Below are positions 9,405-17,652 of a stretch of 64,000 nt of DNA, in pieces. Source of the DNA: Paenibacillus phytohabitans. GTDB lineage: Bacteria > Bacillota > Bacilli > Paenibacillales > Paenibacillaceae. A program made the translations under genes and the position numbers. Each line of letters opens with the position of its first letter. Positions within the stretch are counted from its first letter, which is position 1. Location of the stretch: the NCBI RefSeq assembly GCF_013141775.1, contig NZ_WHOB01000016.1, forward strand, positions 434,001 through 498,000, read 5' to 3'. The notes below the pieces were generated by a model. The model saw only the letters and a program-made list of their open reading frames with translations. It was not told the DNA's origin and ran no database searches.

Positions 9405-10214
9405 ATGGAACATTGGATCAGAGTCGAACCGAACGTGAAGATTTATGTTAATGATATCAACCCGCTGGGCAGCAGAACGATTCTCTTCGTCCATGGCTGG
9501 CCTGCTAACCACCAGATGTTCGAATATCAGTACAACCAGCTGGTGCCTATGGGCTACCGTTGCATCGGGATGGACATGCGGGGATTCGGCAATTCGGATA
9601 AACCGCTGGGCCGGTACGATTATAACCGCTTAGCTGATGATATCCGCTGTGTGATCGGGGCACTCGGACTGCAGGATATTATACTCGGCGGACACTCAAC
9701 CGGCGGAGCCGTGGCGATCCGATATATGACCCGGCACCAGGGATATGGTGTCTCCAAGCTTGCGCTATTCGCTTCGGCAGCCCCCAGTCTGATTCAGCGG
9801 CCGGGCTTCCCTTACGGGACGACCAGAGAAGCTATTGAGCAGATCATTGAGGCTACCTATAAGGACCGGCCCAAGATGCTGCATGATTTCGGCGATATAT
9901 TTTTCTATCAAAAAGTATCCCAGCCGTTCTCAGACTGGTTCTTCCAATTAGGGCTTGAGGCCGCAAGCTGGTCTACCATCGCTGTCTCCAAGGCTTGGCT
10001 CGAGGAAGAGTTGTTTAATGACCTCCCACGGATACAGGTGCCTACGCTGATTCTGCACGGTATTCATGATCAGGTATGCTTCTTCCCGCTGGCCGAGGCA
10101 CAGCATCAAGGTATCCGCAATTCGGTACTGATCCCCTTCGAGAATAGCGGACACGGATTATTCTATGACGAACGCGACAAATTCAACCTGGAGCTGTCCC
10201 GGTTCGCCAAGTAA
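9405..10214 (+). CDS. alpha/beta hydrolase
   Basis: 269-residue serine hydrolase of the haloperoxidase/esterase type. The oxyanion motif is FVHGWPANH, the nucleophile elbow GGHSTGG, the acid Asp is in HGIHDQVCF and the catalytic His is in NSGHGLFYD. A GAGGGAAG ribosome site precedes the ATG at 9405. Cytoplasmic; no signal peptide. Monocistronic with a hairpin after the stop. Substrate not predictable. Confidence 0.9.
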   Translation: MEHWIRVEPNVKIYVNDINPLGSRTILFVHGWPANHQMFEYQYNQLVPMGYRCIGMDMRGFGNSDKPLGRYDYNRLADDIRCVIGALGLQDIILGGHSTGGAVAIRYMTRHQGYGVSKLALFASAAPSLIQRPGFPYGTTREAIEQIIEATYKDRPKMLHDFGDIFFYQKVSQPFSDWFFQLGLEAASWSTIAVSKAWLEEELFNDLPRIQVPTLILHGIHDQVCFFPLAEAQHQGIRNSVLIPFENSGHGLFYDERDKFNLELSRFAK

Positions 10215-10230
10215 TCATCCGCCATATAAC

Positions 10231-10268
10231 AACAGCCGTTTCTTTGCGGAAGCAAAAAAACGGCTGTT
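10231..10268. terminator. hairpin terminator after the hydrolase
   Basis: 11-bp stem aacagccgttt / aaacggctgtt with an A-rich loop side; the downstream T-run is weak. Confidence 0.7.
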
Positions 10269-10331
10269 TAGTCATTTTACATTTTAAATCACGTATCCGT
10301 TAGTTCATCCTTAATCCTTCTGTATACAACC

Positions 10332-11018
10332 TTACAGCTCCAGCGTCTCACCATAGCCAAGCGCCGAGCCTCTGATTCCCGCTTCTTCCAGCGCCTGAAC
10401 GAAAGCACCTGCATCCTGACGGATCGGCGGGAAGGTATTGTAGTGTACCGGAAGTACATGTCTCGCTCCCAGCCACTTAGCGGCGATGAGTGCATGCTCA
10501 GGCCCCATGGTGAAATGTCCGCCGATCGGCAGAATAGCCAGATCAATCTCGTACAGCTCCCCGAACATTTTCAGGTCTCCGAACAGTCCGGTGTCCCCTG
10601 CATGCAGAATGGTGCGTCCCTCAGCTTCAATAATGAAGCCCGCAGGCGTCCCGCCGTAGATACTCTGTCCATCTTCAAGTGTAATACTTGAGGTGTGGAA
10701 GGCATGGATCATCGTCGCTTTGGCAAAACCAAGAACCACCGTCCCCCCGATGTTCATGCCAATCGTCTGGGCGCCCTTACCCTCCAGGTAGGAGGCTAAC
10801 TCCACAATAGCTACAATCGGAACATTATTACTTTTGGCAATCGGCGCGGCATCCAGAATGTGATCCATATGGGCATGAGTCAGCAGCACCGCATCTGTCT
10901 TAATATCTTCAACCTTCGTCACCGCTGCAGCATTGCCGCTAATGAAAGGATCGATAATCAGCGATTTGCCGCCCACCTCGATTTGAACACAGGAATGGCC
11001 ATGGTAGATAATTTTCAT
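10332..11018 (-). CDS. UPF0173-family metal-dependent hydrolase (YtkL-like)
   Basis: 228-residue metallo-beta-lactamase fold protein. It begins MKIIYHGHSCVQIEVGGKSLIIDPFISGN and has the metal motif THAHMDHILDA, then HAGDTGLF and the late LPVHYNTFP histidine. Length and sequence pattern match the compact UPF0173 family, which lacks a known substrate. AGGAGAG precedes the ATG at 11018. Divergent from the PaaX-like regulator; the shared 207-base region probably carries both promoters. Confidence 0.92.
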   Translation of the reverse strand: MKIIYHGHSCVQIEVGGKSLIIDPFISGNAAAVTKVEDIKTDAVLLTHAHMDHILDAAPIAKSNNVPIVAIVELASYLEGKGAQTIGMNIGGTVVLGFAKATMIHAFHTSSITLEDGQSIYGGTPAGFIIEAEGRTILHAGDTGLFGDLKMFGELYEIDLAILPIGGHFTMGPEHALIAAKWLGARHVLPVHYNTFPPIRQDAGAFVQALEEAGIRGSALGYGETLEL

Positions 11019-11225
11019 TGATTTTCTCTCCTCTTCGCTGTTAATTTCAATGGGCCTTCAGGGATTGAAATCGTGCAAAAACCCAAAGTTTACGTTACAA
11101 TGACACCAAGCTGCTCTGAAACCAGACATGCTAGTGAATTTTTACAATATAACAAATTATAATACGTTCGTTAGTTTTTATGATATATTCATTTCTGCCA
11201 GCTGTCAAGAGAGGTGTGAAGAACA

Positions 11226-12014
11226 TTGCTGTCCGTTGAGAAAACCATGCTGTTCCTGTTGTCCAAGGTGGAGCAGATGGGCGCCCAGCAGTTTGTTGAG
11301 ATTTACGAGCAAAGGGGGTACACCTCCACCTATATCCGCAATGCCCTGTCCCGTCTGAAAAAAGAAGGCTATATCGCTTCCCCGTCACGCTCCTGGTACA
11401 ACGTTACTGCCGAGGGCCTCGCCTACATTAAGGCGATTAACAGCAAGCCCGCCCGGTATCAGGAGCAGTGGGATCACACCTGGGATGTGGTCATGCTGGA
11501 GGTTCCTGAGTCTGAACGCAAGAAGCGCGACCAGTTCCGTACGGCGCTCGGCCAGCTGGGCTATGGTCTTCTATATAACAGTGTGTACATTTCACCATGG
11601 AACTATCGCGATGAAGTCGCAGCATATATCCAGAAGCTGGAGCTGGAAGGCAAGGTGTCCATCCTGCAAGGCCAATTCCAGGAAGGCTCCATTACGCCAC
11701 AGAAAGCACAAGCGATCTGGCAGCTGGATGAAATCGAAGCCTTATATCAGAAGAAATCGGACTGGCTGCAGGAGGAGTATGTTCCGTCCTTGCTGGAGGC
11801 ACTTCAGGCGGGGCAGCCTCTACAGCTATTCCTGCTATATTTGCAGATGGGTGAGGAATTAAGCGGGCTGTTTATGGCCGATCCCTATCTCCCGGATGAG
11901 CTGCTGCCGGACCATTGGCCGGGTAAAGTGATCATCGCCGCAATGAACGAGCATATGCGTAGAGCCGCACAGGCCATTCCTGCGGATTCTTTCTATGCCC
12001 CTTTCGTCAGATAA
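11226..12014 (+). CDS. PaaX-like transcriptional regulator
   Basis: 262 residues. N-terminal winged helix (KTMLFLLSKVEQMG, then YIRNALSRLKKEGYI), a Cas2-like central domain (WDHTWDVVMLEVPESERKKRDQFRTAL) and a C-terminal domain, the order known for the phenylacetate-pathway repressor PaaX. There are no paa genes nearby, so the ligand is unknown. The start is TTG at 11226, supported by an AGAGGTG ribosome site; no ATG lies in the expected place. Likely autoregulated or controlling the divergent UPF0173 gene, which is inference from position only. Confidence 0.82.
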   Translation: MLSVEKTMLFLLSKVEQMGAQQFVEIYEQRGYTSTYIRNALSRLKKEGYIASPSRSWYNVTAEGLAYIKAINSKPARYQEQWDHTWDVVMLEVPESERKKRDQFRTALGQLGYGLLYNSVYISPWNYRDEVAAYIQKLELEGKVSILQGQFQEGSITPQKAQAIWQLDEIEALYQKKSDWLQEEYVPSLLEALQAGQPLQLFLLYLQMGEELSGLFMADPYLPDELLPDHWPGKVIIAAMNEHMRRAAQAIPADSFYAPFVR

Positions 12015-12035
12015 GATGATCTTGGAAGAATGCTT

Positions 12036-12076
12036 AACACAAAGAGCAGCCCAAACCGCAGGCTGCTCTTTGTGTT
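12036..12076. terminator. strong bidirectional terminator between convergent genes
   Basis: 16-bp perfect stem aacacaaagagcagcc / ggctgctctttgtgtt with a 9-nt loop. Confidence 0.88.
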
Positions 12077-12081
12077 ATATA

Positions 12082-14206
12082 CTACCCTTCGCGATTACCG
12101 GAGGCCAAAAGCTCCCGGACCGCCTCCATATTCGTAACCGGCGCACGGCAGGCAAAGTTACGGCACACATAGGCTGTCGCATCGCCGCGGACCGCCGGTT
12201 TGTCCGCCAAATGAGGCAGGAGTCGGAGAATGCCTTCGCTATCCCCATCCCAATTGACGATTAGCGCAGCGTCAGGCAGATAGGCCTGCTGCACCTGAGC
12301 CAGCATGCCGTGCAGCGCCGGGTCCTCTTTTTTGCCGGAGAGCACCCATTCCCTGCCGCCCGAGGTCATCGCCAGATGGGCCTGCAAATACATCGCATAA
12401 CCCGGCGGATACTCCGCTGCTGCAGAGGAGAGCACCGCAGCGGTACGCTCGGCGATGCCTTTGAGCTCCACGTCCTGGGCAATCACCGACAGCTTCCAGA
12501 GCAGCTTCGCCGCTACCGAATTCCCGGATGGAATAGCCCCGTCATACAATTCCTTCGAGCGGATAGGCAGCTCTTCCCCGTCATGGCCGGTGAAGAAGAA
12601 GCCGCCGCCATCGGAATCGTGGAACAGCTCCAGGAGACCATCCTTAAGAATCAGAGCACGTTCAAGATAGACAGCCTGACCCGTTGCCTCATATAGTTCG
12701 CTCATTCCCCAGATCAGGAAGGCATAATCATCCACATAAGCGGGAATCGCCGACTCCCCGTCACGGTAACGTGCCAGCAGCCGGCCATCCTCGCGCCGCA
12801 GCTTGTCCCAGATGAAGTTTGCTGCCGCTTCGGCGGCCTTGGCATATTCAGGCTTTTGCAGCGCTTTGGCTCCTTGAGCCAGCGCCGCGATCATCAGCCC
12901 GTTCCACGAGGTAAGCACCTTGTCATCCTTGAGCGGATGAATGCGCTGCTCCCGGTACTCAAACAGCTTCCCGCGCCATTCCTCCATCCGGGTCCGCAGA
13001 CCCAGCGGGTTCATGCCCATGCGCTCCGCCATTTCTTCCGGCAGTCCCTGCAGCAGATTCGGGATATTGGCACCCTCGAAGTTGCCTTCCGGGGTAATCC
13101 CGTAGACATGGCAATACGAATGCATGTCTTCCAGCCCCAGGGCCTCCTCAATCTCATCACGGGAGAAGACGTAGAACTTCCCTTCCACGCCTTCCGAATC
13201 CGCATCCTCCGCAGAGTAGAAAGCGCCTTCGGGCGAAGTCATATCGCGCAGCACATAGGTGAAGATCTGCTGTGCAATCTCCGCATACAGCGGTTTCCCG
13301 GTAATCTGGAAGGCTTCCAGATAGACGTTCGCCAGGAGTGCGTTATCGTAGAGCATTTTCTCAAAATGCGGAACCAGCCACTCCCGGTCCGTGGAATAGC
13401 GCGAGAACCCGAAGCCCACATGGTCGTACATGCCGCCCCGGTACATCGACTCCAGCGTCTTCTCCACCATGCGGAGCGCTTCCGGCTGATTGTGCACCTG
13501 GCTGTAGGCCAGCAGGAAAGACAAATTATGCGGCGAAGGGAACTTCGGTGCATTGCCGAACCCGCCATATTCCTCATCGAACTGGCGCCGGTACTGCTCA
13601 TACGCCTCATGCAGCAGCTCATCGCCCGGGATACCGCCGTCTACATCAGCCGAGTTATACGCATTCTTACGATCGAGCGTATGCAGCTCTTCAAGCAGAT
13701 CATCGCCCAGCTTATTCAGTGCCTCGCCGTCCTGCTCCCACTTCGTATGGATCTGCTCCAGCACATCCATCAGCCCGATCCGGCCAAACATCTGCCGCTT
13801 TGGGAAATACGTTCCGGCATAGAACGGCTTCTTCTCCGGCGTCAGCAGCACCGTCAGCGGCCATCCCCCGCTCCCCGTCAGCGCCTGACAGACCGACATA
13901 TACAGCGCATCTATATCCGGCCGCTCCTCGCGGTCGACTTTGATGGCTACGTAGTTGTTGTTGAGAAGCTGCGCGACTTCTGAATCTTCGAAGGATTCGC
14001 GTTCCATTACGTGACACCAATGGCAAGTACGTGTGAATCAACAACTAGCTATACCCAATAGATAAGAAGACAGGCTTGTTGTCGCGCTTGGCGACTTCAA
14101 AAGCCTCCTCCGACCAAGGGAACCAGTTCACCGGGTTATGCGCGTGTTGCAGCAGATACGGCGACTTTTCCTTGGCTAATCTATTGGGTACTTTGTGAGT
14201 TGTCAT
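12082..14206 (-). pseudogene. YyaL / DUF255 thioredoxin-domain protein, disrupted by a 19-bp insertion
   Basis: Homologue of the YyaL/SSP411 family (N-terminal thioredoxin-like DUF255 domain followed by an (alpha/alpha)6 glycosidase-like barrel). The true start is ATG at 14206 behind a GAGGTGATG ribosome site ([20 protein letters not shown]). The frame runs to IGYS, then hits TAG inside a 19-base insert at 14029-14047. Removing exactly those 19 bases restores the family motif IGYSTCHWCHVMERESFED and gives a clean 701-codon frame to 12082. The rest of the gene, from the ATG at 14007, is intact (641 residues) but lacks the CxxC motif unless a second product initiates there. Either a recent natural lesion or an assembly artefact. 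Confidence 0.88.
14029..14047. other. 19-bp insertion inside the yyaL-type gene
   Basis: acgtgtgaatcaacaacta on the plus strand. It shifts the frame by one and introduces a stop just before the CHWCH thioredoxin motif. The flanks join perfectly when it is removed. No flanking direct duplication longer than 2-3 bases is seen. Confidence 0.85.
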
Positions 14207-14230
14207 GGGGCATCACCTCGTTTCGGCTAA

Positions 14231-14267
14231 TTTGGGTAAAGTACTGCTTAGGGTTAGTTTACCCAAA
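14231..14267. promoter_or_regulatory. 10-bp inverted repeat upstream of the yyaL-type gene
   Basis: tttgggtaaa (14231-14240) and tttacccaaa (14258-14267) are perfect complements separated by 17 bases, 25 bases upstream of the start at 14206. May be an operator or a 5' UTR stem. It also marks the boundary where base composition turns AT-rich. Confidence 0.5.
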
Positions 14268-14388
14268 AAGGTGGAGGAGGGCTCAAACATAATTAAACAT
14301 CTTAATATTCACTATAATATCTTCATATAAAATTTTAAAACTGTATCTTAAACACTTTCTCATTTTCTTTTATATTTCAGGATTTTTT

Positions 14389-15018
14389 TCATTTATTATC
14401 TTTATAATACTCTTTCTGTGTTTTAGACAAACAACCCCATATTTTTTGTACTTTCCATTCTTCCATTTGAAGTAATTGTTCTTTGTCTTTATTTTTCTTG
14501 ATAGTCATTTTAAAATGGGATTTATTATGTTCTACTTTATACTTATCCAGTCTCCAAATTAATATAGTCAATTGTTTTGGAGTAAAAGTTTTATTGTCTT
14601 TAAAAAATTTAATAAAACTCTCGATCTCGAAACTATCATCTATTCGTGCCAAGTTTATTAAAGAGTTTATCACACTCTTTATTTTTGCATCAGTTATAAG
14701 CTTATTCCTGTCCTTATTAACTTTCTTTCTAGCTAATTCATTTGACAAAATGTGGCCTCGATTATCCATAACTCCAATTTTAAATCTTTTAATACATTCT
14801 GAACCTATTTGAAGTGTATTTGCATTTATAATATTAAATATTTCAAATTGATATCTAATGTGTGGTTGATCACACAACTCGCATGTCTCATCAGCATCTT
14901 CTACATCATACATATTACCTTGATAGACCCACTCATTTAATGCTCTTCTTACGTCATTCTGCTCAAAACTCACTGGAAAAATGTTGCCTTCCACTCTCTT
15001 TAACCAATTTGAATTCAT
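14389..15018 (-). CDS. hypothetical protein with Cys-x2-Cys motif, AT-rich island gene
   Basis: 209 residues, no recognised family. The N-terminal part carries CELCDQPHIRYQFEI followed by IGSECIKRF, a C-x2-C...C arrangement that could bind zinc, as in small treble-clef or HNH-like domains, though no catalytic His pair is visible. The remainder is Lys/Asn-rich and helical (KKVNKDRNKLITDAKIKSVI). AGAGGGG stands 8-9 bases before the ATG. It is downstream of the ABC-3C-like operon on the same strand but separated from it by a terminator and 136 bases, so it is probably an independent island passenger. Confidence 0.6.
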   Translation of the reverse strand: MNSNWLKRVEGNIFPVSFEQNDVRRALNEWVYQGNMYDVEDADETCELCDQPHIRYQFEIFNIINANTLQIGSECIKRFKIGVMDNRGHILSNELARKKVNKDRNKLITDAKIKSVINSLINLARIDDSFEIESFIKFFKDNKTFTPKQLTILIWRLDKYKVEHNKSHFKMTIKKNKDKEQLLQMEEWKVQKIWGCLSKTQKEYYKDNK

Positions 15019-15085
15019 TACTTATGCCCCTCTCCACAAGAGAAATTAAGAAAAATTACCTAAAAGGACTTACAGTCATAGTGAA

Positions 15086-15119
15086 TCAAAAAGGTAACCC
15101 CGAACATCAGAGTTACCTT
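15086..15119 (-). terminator. terminator of the hydrolase-middle-ATPase operon
   Basis: Stem aaggtaac / gttacctt; read on the minus strand it is followed by TTTTT. It lies 36 bases after the ATPase stop at 15155. Confidence 0.8.
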
Positions 15120-15154
15120 AATAAGTATTTCGTATTAAAAACAGATGAAAATTT

Positions 15155-17137
15155 TCAAACCCTAGGTGAAGCATTATTTATAAAACCAATTTCAAACCCT
15201 TCTCTTTCGTCCGCACTAAATTTCTTAACGATATATTTATCCAATTGGGATTCCATTGACTCAGGTAGGTCATTATCTACTACAATCACCTGAAAATCAT
15301 AATTTTCAACCAACTCATCGCTTAATAAACTCAAATAACTATATATATTTTTATACTTTTTAGGATCGTTAATACCTTCTAATTTATCATCTGATTGATT
15401 AGTATTCTCCAAATACTTAGCCTTAGTTTTACCAATGTATTTACCTACAGTATCAATCATAACTAAGCTAGGATAATTAGTATCTGTATTCAAACTATTC
15501 CTCAACAAGCTAAACAAGTAACCTATGGACACTAAGGTTCTCAAGCCACCAGAAGTCAGTTTTGAGTAGTCTCTATCTCTGACTACTGGCAAGAATGTTT
15601 TATCACTAATTTTAATTCCATACGGGTTACGTATTGGTATAAAAGTAAGGAATTCATTTAGCCAATCCGCAATACTTCCCAAAACACCATCAACAGATGG
15701 TGCCCCCTCAACTAGGGTTATCATTCTACTATTTAATTGAGAAATCTGTTCGGTTAATACATCAGTTCTCTTAGTTAATTCATTCAGTTGATTTCGAAGC
15801 TTAAGCAAATAATCAATACGTTTGTTTTCCTCGTTTAGCTCTCCTCTCCTTGTGTTGAGCAAATCCCTTTGCGACATAAATGGAGAAACAAATTCACGAG
15901 TTTTTAAATCTAACATATCTTTTGCTCTTATTATTTCTGCACTAAGCGAAGTTATTTCTTCAATTATTCCTAAAATACTTTCCCTATCTCTTTCTATCAA
16001 TAAAGACACTTCTTTAAATCGGTTTTTCAGGCTTTTTATTTCCAGTTCAATTGAACTTGAGTCATATTGGCTAAAAAGTTCATTAAACTTAGATGCGTTT
16101 AGTTCATTATCGCAAACAGGACAGTTAACATAGTGACCTTCATGATTTGGGAGCTTTTTTATCACCTCAACTGATGCCAATAATTTATCAATGTCTTGTT
16201 GATAATCCCTCTTCAACCGTAAATTCTGATCAAGTTGTGTTTCTTTATACATTTTATTTAAGGTTAGATTATCGAGATGACTCTGTTTAGTAACAATTAT
16301 CTCTCTGAGTTCATTATCATGATCCGAATTCGATTTCATGCTATGTGTTAACTGAAATATTTCGGTATCAATTGCTTTCAACTCTTCAGACAATTTTTGG
16401 GATTTCCCTTCTAAGGATTCTGTTGTTTCCAGTTGAGCTTCCCTTAGGAAAGAAGAAATAATAGTAAATTGTTGAATAATCCCATTTTTAATTCGAGTCT
16501 TTTCTGCAATATCCTCTTGCAATTCAGTAATTTGACTATCCAATAGATTATGCAGAAATTTAAATGTCTCCTTATTTTTCACAAATACTACAGGATTTTT
16601 CTGATCTAAAATATCTTTATTCCCCACATCGTCTTGATCTAAAAAACAAAATTTTAAAATATCCCGAAAGCTTAATGAGGACATTTTTGAATCTGCTTTG
16701 GAAGGTGCTTGCTTTAATTTTACTAATGAGATATTCAAAGCTTCTAACATAAAATCAGAAAAGAAGCCAGCTGGACCTTCCTTCGCAAAACTAGAGCTGT
16801 ATTCTTTTGGGAAGACACCTTCCATTTGCTCAATACTTGAATGGTAAACTTCGATATGAGACCTTGGATTAAAAATATCTCTTTTGATTGTATAAATATC
16901 ACCGTTTAATTCTAGTTCCAATAATCCATATTTTCCATGAACCTCTATTTCATCATATAAGTAAACCTCACTTGCACCAAGTAGATAATCAATTATATTG
17001 AGAATACTAGATTTCCCTGTATCTGAATCTCCATATATAATGTTTAATCCCAAATTAAATGGAACTATGTAATTTTTCTCTCTACCCACCAGTATAAGTT
17101 TTTTTAATATTAATCGAGGAGACTTGTTTTTTTTCAT
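15155..17137 (-). CDS. SMC/Rad50-like ABC ATPase with DUF3732-type C-terminus (ABC-3C ATPase component)
   Basis: 660 residues, island-encoded, AT-rich. Walker A is GDSDTGKSS at residues 36-44. A long coiled coil (about 200-330 and 355-470) flanks NCPVCDNEL at 338-346, a Rad50-type zinc-hook-like pair of cysteines. The ABC signature-like KLTSGGLRTL is near 526-535, and the Walker B strand SLVMIDTVGKY near 557-567 has IDT in place of the usual D-E. These features fit the DUF3732 family of conflict-system ATPases. It overlaps the middle gene by four bases (ATGA), so it is translated from the same message as the effector. Expected to act as the sensing or nucleic-acid-engaging motor of a three-component system; the trigger is unknown. 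Confidence 0.88.
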   Translation of the reverse strand: MKKNKSPRLILKKLILVGREKNYIVPFNLGLNIIYGDSDTGKSSILNIIDYLLGASEVYLYDEIEVHGKYGLLELELNGDIYTIKRDIFNPRSHIEVYHSSIEQMEGVFPKEYSSSFAKEGPAGFFSDFMLEALNISLVKLKQAPSKADSKMSSLSFRDILKFCFLDQDDVGNKDILDQKNPVVFVKNKETFKFLHNLLDSQITELQEDIAEKTRIKNGIIQQFTIISSFLREAQLETTESLEGKSQKLSEELKAIDTEIFQLTHSMKSNSDHDNELREIIVTKQSHLDNLTLNKMYKETQLDQNLRLKRDYQQDIDKLLASVEVIKKLPNHEGHYVNCPVCDNELNASKFNELFSQYDSSSIELEIKSLKNRFKEVSLLIERDRESILGIIEEITSLSAEIIRAKDMLDLKTREFVSPFMSQRDLLNTRRGELNEENKRIDYLLKLRNQLNELTKRTDVLTEQISQLNSRMITLVEGAPSVDGVLGSIADWLNEFLTFIPIRNPYGIKISDKTFLPVVRDRDYSKLTSGGLRTLVSIGYLFSLLRNSLNTDTNYPSLVMIDTVGKYIGKTKAKYLENTNQSDDKLEGINDPKKYKNIYSYLSLLSDELVENYDFQVIVVDNDLPESMESQLDKYIVKKFSADEREGFEIGFINNASPRV

Positions 17138-17652
17138 TTATATACCACTCCATAATTAATTGTTTTTAATGTTTTTAGTAACTGAGAAGCAGAGAATTTC
17201 TGCAATGGGATAAGTACCTTGCTGAGTTCTTTAATCCTGTTAAAATATATTGATTCTAATTGTTCAACAAACTCAATACCACTTTCAGTAGCAAAATAAA
17301 AAATATGACCTTCTTTATTATGTTCAACAGAAATGTACTCATTATAAATCAAAGTGTAAGTTATTTTTCTTATAGTACTATAGTCATATAAAGAAGCTCT
17401 ATTGGGAAATAACGATTCAATTGAATCAATCTCTTTTTCCTGCAAATCCATCAGCTTACCTTGGTCTTCAGTTTCAAGCAGTCTTTGTAGTAAAACAGGA
17501 TTTCTCACTAAATAATCATATATGGATAATTTCTCTATATTGAGCAGCAACTTTCCTTTTTTGCTCACACCTAAGGACTGAATAAGAATCAACAATCTTG
17601 CTAACCTTACGTTAGACTCATTCTCTGGAACAATAAAAGGAAGTGTATTCAT
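17134..17652 (-). CDS. ABC-three-component-type middle component
   Basis: 172 residues when started at the ATG at 17652, which overlaps the TGA of the upstream gene (ATGA); a longer frame from 17712 exists but would overlap the hydrolase by 64 bases. Mainly helical, with a winged-helix-like pattern (LLNIEKLSIYDYLVRNPVLLQRL, then YDYSTIRKITYTLIYNEYISVE). No catalytic motif. Its size, position between a hydrolase and a DUF3732-type ATPase, and double ATGA overlap match the 'middle component' (MC) of ABC-3C systems, thought to bridge ATPase and effector. The MC subfamily is not assigned. Confidence 0.72.
   Translation of the reverse strand: MNTLPFIVPENESNVRLARLLILIQSLGVSKKGKLLLNIEKLSIYDYLVRNPVLLQRLLETEDQGKLMDLQEKEIDSIESLFPNRASLYDYSTIRKITYTLIYNEYISVEHNKEGHIFYFATESGIEFVEQLESIYFNRIKELSKVLIPLQKFSASQLLKTLKTINYGVVYK

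Noticed and set aside
11226..12014. Phenylacetate-degradation regulon around the PaaX-like gene
   Set aside because: No paa catabolic genes lie in the window, so the pathway cannot be inferred.
12856..13983. 375-codon plus-strand open frame
   Set aside because: Lies entirely opposite the conserved yyaL-type coding sequence and has no family pattern.
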